The position numbers were made by a program, and so were the translations under genes. The notes beneath the pieces were generated by a model that saw nothing but the letters and a program-made list of their open reading frames with translations, ran no database searches and was not told where the DNA came from. Shown here piece after piece: positions 7,163 through 14,227 of a stretch of 21,120 bases of DNA (positions within the stretch are counted from its first letter, which is position 1; each line of letters begins with the position of its first letter). The DNA is from Desulfobacterales bacterium (GTDB lineage: Bacteria > Desulfobacterota > Desulfobacteria > Desulfobacterales > RPRI01). Location of the stretch: positions 1 to 21,120 of the forward strand of contig JAUYEO010000020.1 in assembly GCA_030689795.1 (NCBI GenBank). Reading direction: 5' to 3'.

Positions 7163-8014
7163 TTATTTGTATTCATAAAAACCGCGCCCTGTCTTTCTCC
7201 CCAGCCAGCCTGCTTCCACGTATTTCCTGAGCAGGGGGCAGGGCCTGTATTTTGAATCATTAAAACCGTTATAAAGAGTCTCCATTACGGCAAGGCAGGT
7301 ATCAAGGCCTATAAGGTCGGCAAGAGCAAGAGGTCCCATGGGATGGTTCATTCCAAGCTTCATAACAGTATCGATATCCTCTTTTGAGCCTACGCTATGA
7401 TAGAGGCAATAGACCGCTTCGTTGATCATGGGCATAAGTATCCTGTTTGCTATAAAGCCGGGATAGTCGTTTGCCAGAGCAGGAGTTTTCCCGAATTTTA
7501 AAGACAGGTCCCAGGTAAGTTTAAATGTTTCATCGGAAGTGGCTATCCCCCGTATTATTTCAACAAGCTTCATGACAGGCACCGGATTCATGAAATGCAT
7601 CCCGATCACCTTTCCGGGTCTCTTTGTCTGGGAGGCAATTCGTCCTATTGGAATAGAAGATGTGTTTGTAGCAAGTATCACATGCGAAGGGCATATGGCA
7701 TCGAGATCTTTAAAAATCTGAAACTTCAACTGCTCATTTTCCGTGGCAGCTTCAACAACAAAATCGGCGCCGGCCATATCCTTTAAATCAGTACTCGCTT
7801 TGATGCGCTGCAAAACAGCGGCTTTTTCTTCTGCCGTCATCTTCCCCTTTTCAACACTCCGGGCAAGATTTTTTGTGATAGTATCAAGACCGCGCCGGAC
7901 GAATTCATCCTTGATATCGTTCATGATAACTTCAAGGCCGCTCATGGCCGCAACCTGAGCAATGCCGTTTCCCATCTGACCTGCTCCGATGATACCGAAT
8001 TTATTAATCTCCAT
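7163..8014 (-). CDS. hbd: 3-hydroxybutyryl-CoA dehydrogenase
   Basis: The 283-residue, single-domain-pair enzyme oxidises 3-hydroxyacyl-CoA to 3-ketoacyl-CoA with NAD. The N-terminal Rossmann motif is GAGQMGNGIAQ (about residues 10-20), with an acidic residue (MND, D33) at the end of the second strand favouring NAD(H). Further motifs are EAATENEQLKFQIF, the catalytic His in GMHFMNPVPVMKLVEI, and the substrate-binding NRILMPMINEAVY. The C-terminus (DLIGLDTCLAVMETL...GRKTGRGFYEYK) is that of clostridial-type Hbd at typical length. AGGAG is 7 nt before the ATG. It is followed closely by the XRE-cupin gene. Upstream, a 338-bp gap holding a palindromic repeat separates it from the thiolase gene. 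Confidence 0.94.
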   Translation of the reverse strand: MEINKFGIIGAGQMGNGIAQVAAMSGLEVIMNDIKDEFVRRGLDTITKNLARSVEKGKMTAEEKAAVLQRIKASTDLKDMAGADFVVEAATENEQLKFQIFKDLDAICPSHVILATNTSSIPIGRIASQTKRPGKVIGMHFMNPVPVMKLVEIIRGIATSDETFKLTWDLSLKFGKTPALANDYPGFIANRILMPMINEAVYCLYHSVGSKEDIDTVMKLGMNHPMGPLALADLIGLDTCLAVMETLYNGFNDSKYRPCPLLRKYVEAGWLGRKTGRGFYEYK

Positions 8015-8147
8015 TTGATTCTCCTTAGGAACCGTTACGAAATAACCAATACATTCCTGACCATTTTGTTACGGCTCCTTATGCCGGTCAAGGCATTTCA
8101 ATGTTACAGTTATTTTATTACAACGGCTTATCTTTTAATGTAACTAC

Positions 8148-8348
8148 TCAGCCACCGATCTACGCTGATCATCACTGAATTTTTTTCTTTTATTATCATA
8201 TACAAATCTTGTAACTGCTCAGGTGGATAGGCCGCAGGCAATTAGCTTGTAGGAGGAAATCATGCGCGCCCCTACTTCTACAGAATAATATCTGTTATTT
8301 CCTTGTATTTAAACCTATCTGCGTTCATCTGTGTGAATCTGCGGCTGA
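8148..8348. repeat. Palindromic intergenic repeat, family B copy 1 (201 bp)
   Basis: Left arm 8148-8181 (TCAGCCACCGATCTACGCTG...) and right arm 8314-8348 (...GTGAATCTGCGGCTGA) are imperfect inverted copies. The right arm carries GCGTTCATCTG, a word also present in the element at 13796-13895. It fills most of the 338-bp gap between the thiolase stop (ends 8353) and the hbd start (8014). Inside, GTAGG/CCTAC can form a small stem. The remaining gap bases (8015-8147) show the hbd Shine-Dalgarno and nothing else I can call. Confidence 0.65.
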
Positions 8349-8352
8349 ATAG

Positions 8353-9525
8353 TTATCTTTTAACAATCATTGCTACGGCCTCTCCGCCTCCAAGGCAAAG
8401 GGAGGCAAGGCCTGTTTTCTTATCCTGCCTGATCATTTCATATAAAAGCGTGACAAGGAGACGGCATCCGCTTGCACCAATAGGATGCCCGATAGCCACG
8501 CTTCCTCCGTTTACATTCACTTTTGAAGGATTCAGATCAAGTTCGCGGAGAACGGCAACGGTTGACCCGCTGAATGCCTCGTTGATTTCGTAAAGATCGA
8601 TAGCCTCCTTTGAAAGACCCTCTTTCTTAAGACATTTGGGAATTGCCCAGATTGGAGCCACAAGCACGTATTTCATGTCTATGCCGTAGGAAGCCTGGGC
8701 TCCGATCCGCGCCATGACTTTGCACCCGAGCGCCTCGGCCTTCTCTTTAGACATAACTACTACAGCGGCAGCGCCGTCACTTATTATCGAGGCATTTCCG
8801 GCAGTTCCAACCCCGTCTTTTTTAAAGGCAGGCTTCATTTTTGAAAGGGATTCATAGCTTGTCTCCTGCGGACATTCATCCCTGTCGAAAAGGGTCATCC
8901 CTTTTTTGCCTGCAATTTCAACAGGAACAATTTCATCTGTAAAACGACCCGAAGAAAGAGAGTACAAGGCGCGCCTGTACGATTCAGCAGCATACCTGTC
9001 CTGATCCTCACGGCTTATCCTGTACTTTTCCGAGCAGAGTTCATTCGACATTCCCATATGAAAATCATTGACATTGTCCCATAAACCGTCATGCATCATG
9101 TGATCTTGCAACTTTCCCGGTCCCATGCGATAGCCAAATCTTGCCTTTTCAAGGAAGAACGGAGCCATGCTCATGTTCTCCATTCCGCCGGCGACCACGA
9201 CATCGGCATCGCCGGTCTGAATCGCCTGCGCCGCAAGCATAACTGCTTTCAGGGCCGAACCGCAGACCTTGTTGATCGTGATACACTCGGCTTCCCAGGG
9301 CATTTTTGCAAGCACAGCGGCCTGCTTGGCAGGATTCTGCCCATAACCGCATGGGAGAACCATACCCATTATCACTTCGTTGATATCCTTTTTTTCGATG
9401 CCGGCCCTTTTCACGGCTTCCTCTATTACTATGGAGCCGAGCTTTGTGGCTCCAACATTTCCAAGAGTCCCGTTGAAACTTCCAAGAGGCGTCCTGACAG
9501 CGCTCACTATTACTGCTTCTCTCAT
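8353..9525 (-). CDS. Acetyl-CoA acetyltransferase (thiolase)
   Basis: The 390-residue thiolase cleaves acetoacetyl-CoA (or a 3-ketoacyl-CoA) with CoA. All catalytic positions are visible: nucleophile Cys88 in INKVCGSALKAV, His347 in GGSVAIGHPIGASGCR, and Cys377 in SLCLGGGEAVAM. The NEAF loop reads INEAFSGSTV, with Ser where many biosynthetic thiolases have Ala. The pentapeptide GGMENMS is also present. Length and the short loop pattern fit the acetyl-CoA acetyltransferase group (AtoB/PhaA-like). GGGAG lies about 8 nt before the ATG. A repeat with inverted ends (9538-9722) begins 12 nt upstream of the start codon. As the last enzyme of the predicted isobutyryl-CoA pathway it would yield two acetyl-CoA. 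Confidence 0.94.
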   Translation of the reverse strand: MREAVIVSAVRTPLGSFNGTLGNVGATKLGSIVIEEAVKRAGIEKKDINEVIMGMVLPCGYGQNPAKQAAVLAKMPWEAECITINKVCGSALKAVMLAAQAIQTGDADVVVAGGMENMSMAPFFLEKARFGYRMGPGKLQDHMMHDGLWDNVNDFHMGMSNELCSEKYRISREDQDRYAAESYRRALYSLSSGRFTDEIVPVEIAGKKGMTLFDRDECPQETSYESLSKMKPAFKKDGVGTAGNASIISDGAAAVVVMSKEKAEALGCKVMARIGAQASYGIDMKYVLVAPIWAIPKCLKKEGLSKEAIDLYEINEAFSGSTVAVLRELDLNPSKVNVNGGSVAIGHPIGASGCRLLVTLLYEMIRQDKKTGLASLCLGGGEAVAMIVKR

Positions 9526-9537
9526 ATTCTCTCCCTC

Positions 9538-9722
9538 GACCTTTGCATAACACCCCCTTTTGCCCGATTACTGCGTCAGGCTCAAATTTTGGCACGAAGT
9601 GACACGGAGTGAAGCGACAGCGCTAACCTTTCGCGCTATCCTCGAAATACTTACGTGTATTCCTGCGGTTAAAATTATCGCCTTCCTTGTACTTGGGCAA
9701 AATTGGGCGTTCTTCAAAGGTC
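9538..9722. repeat. MITE-like repeat, copy 2 (185 bp, inverted ends)
   Basis: The second copy of the element at 6327-6537, in the same orientation, is bounded by GACCTTTG and CAAAGGTC. It is about 26 bp shorter because it lacks the segment that copy 1 has at 6462-6485. The central palindrome is decayed (AATAC TTACGT GTATT) but keeps 5-bp arms. It starts 12 nt upstream of the thiolase ATG, separated only by the Shine-Dalgarno CTCCCT (minus strand AGGGAG). That short spacer is also shared with copy 1. Bases 9726-9743 just beyond hold three tandem CTTAAT units. Confidence 0.85.
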
Positions 9723-9804
9723 TTTCTTAATCTTAATCTTAATTAATAAATAATATTTGGTACTTCGTACACCGAAATTCGATCTTCGATTTATGTTCCC
9801 GCTT

Positions 9805-12800
9805 CTACATATTCCTTCTGTATTTGCCCCCGACATCATAAAGGGCCTGGGTGATCTGCCCCAGCGAGCAGATCCTTACGGTATTCATAAGCTCTGCAAA
9901 TATGTTTTCCCCGGACAGCGCAGCCTTCTGAAGGCGCTTTAATGCTTCAGGCGCATTACTTTCATTTCTCTTCTTGAATTCCTCAAGCCGCAGAATCTGA
10001 GATTCTTTTTCTCCTTCCGATGCCCTGGTCAGTTCAACGCATGCGGACATCTCTTCAAGATCGACATCCGGATCACGGAATGTATTTACCCCAATGATTG
10101 GATACTCGCCCGTATGTTTTAAAACCTCATAGTAAATAGACTCCTCCTGTATTTTGTTTCTCTGGTATCCGGTTTCCATGGCTCCGAGAACTCCGCCCCG
10201 CTCTGTAATCCTGTCAAATTCGGCAAGTACGGCCTCTTCGACAAGGTCTGTCAGCTCTTCTACTATGAAACTCCCCTGGTTCATGTTTTCATTTTTTGCA
10301 AGCCCCCATTCCTTGTTGATGATAAGCTGGATCGCAAGAGCCCGCCTCACCGACTCCGAACTGGGGGTGGTTATCGCTTCATCAAATGCGTTTGTGTGAA
10401 GGCTGTTGCAGTTGTCATATATGGCGCAAAGCCCCTGCAGTGTCGTTCTTGTGTCATTAAACTGGATGTCCTGGCTGTGCAGGGATCTCCCCGAAGTCTG
10501 TATATGGTATTTAAGCATCTGTGAACGTTCAGATCCCTTGTACTTCTCCCGCATCGCAACCGACCATATTCGCCTCGCCACCCTTCCGATTACCGTATAT
10601 TCCGGATCCATCCCGTTTGAAAAAAAGAAGGAAAGGTTCGGGGCAAAGCTGTCGAGAGGCATGCCGCGCGACAGGTAATATTCCACGTAGGTAAATCCGT
10701 TTGCAAGTGTGAGTGCAAGCTGCGTGATTGGATTTGCGCCGGCTTCCGCTATGTGGTATCCCGAAATTGAAACCGAATAAAAATTGCGCACATGGTTCTT
10801 TATAAAATATTCCTGGATATCTCCCATCATTTTAAGCGCAAACTCTATCGAAAAAATGCAGCTGTTCTGACCCTGGTCTTCCTTTAATATATCTGCCTGG
10901 ACAGTGCCTCTCACGTTTGAAAGAACCATCGAACGGATGGCGTCGTATTCCTTATCGTCGGGCTCTCTCCCTTTTTCTTTCCTGAACCTGTCCATCTGCT
11001 GGTCTATGGCGGTATTCAAAAACATGGCAAGCATAATAGGGGCCGGGCCGTTTATAGTCATTGAAACCGACGTATTCGGCGAACAAAGCTCGAATCCGCC
11101 GTACAGCATCCTGACATTATCAAGGGAGCAGACACTTACACCGGAAGTGCCCACCTTGCCGTAAATATCAGGGCGCCTGTCCGGATCTTGCCCGAAGAGA
11201 GTGACCGAATCAAAAGCAGTGGAAAGCCTTTTTGCCTCGTAATTTGCCGAAAGGAGCTTGAACCTGTTGTTTGTCCTTGCAGGATCACCTTCTCCCGCAA
11301 ACATCCTGGTGGGATCTTCGTCGGTACGCTTAAGCGGGAATACTCCTGACGTGAACGGGAAGTGCCCCGGAACATTTTCTTCCCTCATCCATCTTAATAT
11401 TTCTCCTGGATCTTCATATTTGGGCAGTGATATTTTAGGGATTCTCTGCTGCGACAGGGAGAGCGTAAAAAGAGGGAGCCTGATTTCCCGATCCCTTACC
11501 GAGTACACAAGTTCGTCTTTTGAATAATTCTTTTTAATTTCACCCCAATCACCCAGAATATTTCCTGTCTCTTCGGAAATGCCGTCAGCGGCTTTAGCCG
11601 CCTCTTCCTTTAACCTTGAAAGAGCCGCTCTCGTCGCCTCCTCTTTTTCCGCCCCCCTCAGGACGGTCTTTTCCGCCTCTTCAAGGTGCCACAATTTCCG
11701 GACAGCTCCGGATTGCTCTTTTGTAACCGCGTGGTAACTCCTCAGAGTATCGGCAATCTCTGAAAGGTACCGCGTCCGTTCGGGTGGAATAATAATTGTC
11801 TTGGATGTTGATTTTTTCTGAGAAGGGCGTTCAATGCCGGAATTGAATTTTACCCCTATTTTTTCAGTGACTTTATCCAGAATGGAATGATACAGAGCGG
11901 TTACTCCGTCGTCGTTGAACTTTGAAGCAATCGTCCCGAAAACGGGCATTTCAGTAAGAGGTTTTTCCCAGGCTTTTTTATTCCGTTGCACCTGTTTTGC
12001 CACATCACGCAGGGCATCTTCGCCTCCCCTTTTTTCGAATTTATTTATTACAACGAGATCGGCAAAATCTAGCATATCTATTTTTTCAAGCTGTGAAGCG
12101 GCTCCGAATTCGCTTGTCATCACGTAAACCGAAATATCCACAAGGTCTATTATCTTTGAATCGCCCTGTCCGATACCGGCGGTTTCAACCACCACAAGAT
12201 CGAATCCGGATGCTTTGATTATATCTATCACCTCCGGAAGAGCTTCGGGTATCTCCGTATCCGACATGCGGGTTGCAATCGACCGCATGTAAACGCCGGG
12301 GTTTCCGATTGCATTCATCCTTATCCTGTCCCCCAGCAAAGCCCCGCCTGACTTTCTGCGAGACGGGTCACAGCTTATTACTGCAACTTTGACTTCCGGA
12401 ATGTCATGCATGAGCCGCAGGATTATCTCGTCCGTAAGCGATGACTTTCCGGCCCCGCCCGTTCCTGTAATGCCTATAACCGGAACCTTGCTCTTTCTGC
12501 CTTCGGAAAGCAGCGGGATAAAATCGGAGAGGTTTCCATTGTTCTTTGCAAGTTCAACGGCCGTTATAAGATGTGCAACCTTCAGTTTGTTGCCGGGAGA
12601 AAGGCCGGTCATATCAACTTTCTTCTCATCGACAGTCGGAAAGTCAAGCATCTCCACCATGTGGTTGATAATTCCCTGGAGTCCGAGCCTGGCCCCGTCT
12701 TCCGGCGAGTATATCTTTGCAACTCCGTATGCTTCCAGCTCCCTGATTTCATCCGGAACGATGACTCCGCCGCCTCCGCCGAAAACCCTGATATGAGAGG

Positions 12801-13077
12801 CTCCATTATCACGGAGAAGATCTATCATGTATTTAAAGAACTCAATGTGCCCGCCCTGGTAGCTGGAAACGGCTATTCCCTGGACATCCTCCTGAATGGC
12901 GGCCTCAACGATCTCCTCAACCGAACGGTTATGTCCCAGATGTATGACTTCAACCCCGGTATCCTGCAGTATCCTGCGCATTATGTTTATGGATACATCA
13001 TGACCATCAAAAAGAGATGTCGCCGTAACCACCCTGATATTATGTCCGGGTTTATAGACTTTTACATCAACGCTCAT
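9805..13077 (-). CDS. icmF: Fused isobutyryl-CoA mutase (IcmF), B12-dependent
   Basis: This 1090-residue protein interconverts isobutyryl-CoA and n-butyryl-CoA using adenosylcobalamin. Order of parts: B12-binding domain (1-140, DGHD with axial His26), MeaB-like G-protein chaperone (about 195-410, P-loop GTGGAGKSS with K211, ETAGIGQGDS at 299-307, NKFE at 345-348), linker, then the TIM-barrel mutase domain (about 540-1075). This order and length are diagnostic of IcmF. Phe593 (RMFAGEG) and Gln737 (DQGQN) occupy the places where I recall F598/Q742 in characterised IcmF, versus Tyr/Arg in methylmalonyl-CoA mutase. This supports a C4, non-carboxylated substrate. The base-recognition motif ends in Glu instead of the common NKxD Asp. 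The ATG overlaps the tetR stop (ATGA), with GGAGGAGG inside the end of tetR. Confidence 0.96.
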   Translation of the reverse strand: MSVDVKVYKPGHNIRVVTATSLFDGHDVSINIMRRILQDTGVEVIHLGHNRSVEEIVEAAIQEDVQGIAVSSYQGGHIEFFKYMIDLLRDNGASHIRVFGGGGGVIVPDEIRELEAYGVAKIYSPEDGARLGLQGIINHMVEMLDFPTVDEKKVDMTGLSPGNKLKVAHLITAVELAKNNGNLSDFIPLLSEGRKSKVPVIGITGTGGAGKSSLTDEIILRLMHDIPEVKVAVISCDPSRRKSGGALLGDRIRMNAIGNPGVYMRSIATRMSDTEIPEALPEVIDIIKASGFDLVVVETAGIGQGDSKIIDLVDISVYVMTSEFGAASQLEKIDMLDFADLVVINKFEKRGGEDALRDVAKQVQRNKKAWEKPLTEMPVFGTIASKFNDDGVTALYHSILDKVTEKIGVKFNSGIERPSQKKSTSKTIIIPPERTRYLSEIADTLRSYHAVTKEQSGAVRKLWHLEEAEKTVLRGAEKEEATRAALSRLKEEAAKAADGISEETGNILGDWGEIKKNYSKDELVYSVRDREIRLPLFTLSLSQQRIPKISLPKYEDPGEILRWMREENVPGHFPFTSGVFPLKRTDEDPTRMFAGEGDPARTNNRFKLLSANYEAKRLSTAFDSVTLFGQDPDRRPDIYGKVGTSGVSVCSLDNVRMLYGGFELCSPNTSVSMTINGPAPIMLAMFLNTAIDQQMDRFRKEKGREPDDKEYDAIRSMVLSNVRGTVQADILKEDQGQNSCIFSIEFALKMMGDIQEYFIKNHVRNFYSVSISGYHIAEAGANPITQLALTLANGFTYVEYYLSRGMPLDSFAPNLSFFFSNGMDPEYTVIGRVARRIWSVAMREKYKGSERSQMLKYHIQTSGRSLHSQDIQFNDTRTTLQGLCAIYDNCNSLHTNAFDEAITTPSSESVRRALAIQLIINKEWGLAKNENMNQGSFIVEELTDLVEEAVLAEFDRITERGGVLGAMETGYQRNKIQEESIYYEVLKHTGEYPIIGVNTFRDPDVDLEEMSACVELTRASEGEKESQILRLEEFKKRNESNAPEALKRLQKAALSGENIFAELMNTVRICSLGQITQALYDVGGKYRRNM

Positions 13078-13742
13078 GCCTCCTCCTTTAAATGTGCCTG
13101 ATTCATTTTTTTCGCGGATACTCCAAGGATAAAATCTGTCTGATATCTGATATAATCTTCAAGGCTGTAATGGCGGGCAAGAAACCAGCGCCTGAATGTC
13201 CACATATGACCCAGAACCGAAATGTTATGCGCAGCAAGCTCGATAGATTTTTCATTAAGATGCGGCAGGTAACCCTGTGAAACCAGACGCGCAAGAACCT
13301 CAACAAAAAGGCCTGTTATGCGAAGTTCGTTTTCCAGAACTTTTTTTTGCCACTGGCCGGGAAGGGACTGGGTTTCCTGATAAATAAGGAGGATAAAATC
13401 GCTCATCTTGTGGCAGACCATGAAATACTCCCTGATAATTTCAGTCAGGGCATCCCTTCCTCCCGATGATTTTGCCATAACATCGGTAACCCGCTTTTCC
13501 ACTTCGACATGTATTGAATCGCAGACCAGATAAAGGATATCCTCTTTTGAGGAGATGTACTCATACAAAGAACCGATTGAAACCCCGGCAGCTTTTGCAA
13601 TCTGTCTTGTAGAAGTTTTATGGAATCCCTTTTCAATAAAAAGCTTTACCGCGGCTTCTGCAATCTGCCTCCGCCTCTTTTCCACAAGATCAGGATTTTT
13701 TACCTGGGTTGGAATGTCTTTTGTTCTTTGCAGTTCCTGCAT
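13074..13742 (-). CDS. TetR/AcrR-family transcriptional regulator
   Basis: The 222-residue repressor-type protein has an N-terminal helix-turn-helix (about residues 24-70: AEAAVKLFIEKGFHKTSTRQ, then IAKAAGVSIGSLYEYISSKED). A helical ligand-binding domain follows. Family members near fatty-acid genes usually bind acyl-CoA. Its stop overlaps the icmF start by 4 nt, so the two are translationally coupled. A predicted promoter (13954-13983) and an 18-bp near-palindrome (13932-13949) lie upstream. A matching operator in front of the divergent hydratase gene suggests that it represses both directions and itself. The leader between promoter and start contains a palindromic repeat. The inducer is not readable from sequence; isobutyryl- or butyryl-CoA is a guess. 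Confidence 0.93.
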   Translation of the reverse strand: MQELQRTKDIPTQVKNPDLVEKRRRQIAEAAVKLFIEKGFHKTSTRQIAKAAGVSIGSLYEYISSKEDILYLVCDSIHVEVEKRVTDVMAKSSGGRDALTEIIREYFMVCHKMSDFILLIYQETQSLPGQWQKKVLENELRITGLFVEVLARLVSQGYLPHLNEKSIELAAHNISVLGHMWTFRRWFLARHYSLEDYIRYQTDFILGVSAKKMNQAHLKEEA

Positions 13743-13795
13743 AATCTCCGGTAGCCTGTTTATGTCTTTTTACGGAAAAGTTCAACAAGTTAATG

Positions 13796-13895
13796 GGACG
13801 CAGATTTGCGCTGATATTCACAGATAGATAGGCTGTTAGCTAATAGTCTACAGCCTAACAGTCTTCAGTCTAAACTTCTGCGTTCATCTGCGTCC
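13796..13895. repeat. Palindromic intergenic repeat, family B copy 2 (100 bp)
   Basis: The element is bounded by GGACGCAGAT (13796-13805) and ATCTGCGTCC (13886-13895), a perfect 10-bp inverted repeat. An inner 8-bp perfect stem is TAGGCTGT (13829-13836) with ACAGCCTA (13850-13857). GCGTTCATCTG and the GCTGAT..TCAC pattern link it to the element at 8148-8348. It lies within the predicted 5' leader of tetR. Confidence 0.75.
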
Positions 13896-13931
13896 AAAAA
13901 AGGAAATTCCTATACTATTAAAATACCAAAC

Positions 13932-13949
13932 CGAGCGAGCGCTCACTCA
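13932..13949. promoter_or_regulatory. TetR operator 1 (tetR side)
   Basis: CGAGCGAGCGCTCACTCA is an 18-bp near-palindrome that differs at two bases from the perfect palindrome TGAGTGAGCGCTCACTCA. It starts 4 bp downstream of the predicted tetR -10 box, where a bound repressor would block transcription. Its right half GAGCGCTCACTCA is identical in the second site at 14163-14180. Operator identity is inferred from symmetry, repetition and placement. Confidence 0.7.
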
Positions 13950-13953
13950 TAGA

Positions 13954-13983
13954 TTGATATCATGCATCATTTTTACTTGTCAA
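13954..13983 (-). promoter_or_regulatory. Predicted tetR-icmF promoter
   Basis: On the minus strand TTGACA (13983-13978) is followed after 18 nt by TATCAA (13959-13954). Operator 1 lies immediately downstream. The transcript would have a leader of about 200 nt before the tetR ATG, including the family B repeat. Confidence 0.55.
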
Positions 13984-14122
13984 GATGTAAGATTTTCTTC
14001 CGGTAAACCAGCTTTATAAGGAAATATAACAGCCCGATATAATATCTATCATGTCGGTTTTATTGGTTATATTAATTTTTTAATAAATAGTTTGCCATCC
14101 GGGTGAAGATCCAAGAAAAATA

Positions 14123-14152
14123 TTGACAAAAATGAATCTGTAAGGATAAACT
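14123..14152 (+). promoter_or_regulatory. Predicted promoter of the hydratase/HMGL-like/DUF6125 operon
   Basis: TTGACA (14123-14128), an 18-nt spacer, then TAAACT (14147-14152). Operator 2 begins 10 bp downstream, overlapping the expected start site. The leader to the ATG at 14228 would be about 65-70 nt. The layout mirrors the tetR promoter, with the same -35, the same spacer length and an operator just downstream. Confidence 0.55.
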
Positions 14153-14162
14153 GAATAAATTC

Positions 14163-14180
14163 CGACCGAGCGCTCACTCA
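14163..14180. promoter_or_regulatory. TetR operator 2 (hydratase side)
   Basis: CGACCGAGCGCTCACTCA keeps the full right half-site and the GAGCGCTC centre of operator 1, with three mismatches to the ideal palindrome in the left arm. Both sites read in the same orientation. The weaker left arm may mean weaker binding than operator 1. Confidence 0.65.
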
Positions 14181-14227
14181 TATTTTTCATATACAGGCTT
14201 ATAAAAAGTCTTAATGGAGGTAATGCT

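Noticed and set aside
8262..8288. Eight-codon mini-ORF on the plus strand with a perfect AGGAGG Shine-Dalgarno
   Set aside because: It lies inside a palindromic repeat, no plus-strand gene follows, and such a short frame occurs easily by chance.
6327..9722. The region between the two MITE-like copies as a composite transposon
   Set aside because: The copies are direct repeats with no transposase, no target-site duplication could be recognised, and the genes between them are ordinary pathway genes.
9805..13077. Methylmalonyl-CoA mutase as identity of the large mutase
   Set aside because: The domain order (B12 domain, G-protein, mutase in one chain) and the Phe593/Gln737 pair fit IcmF, not methylmalonyl-CoA mutase with Tyr/Arg.
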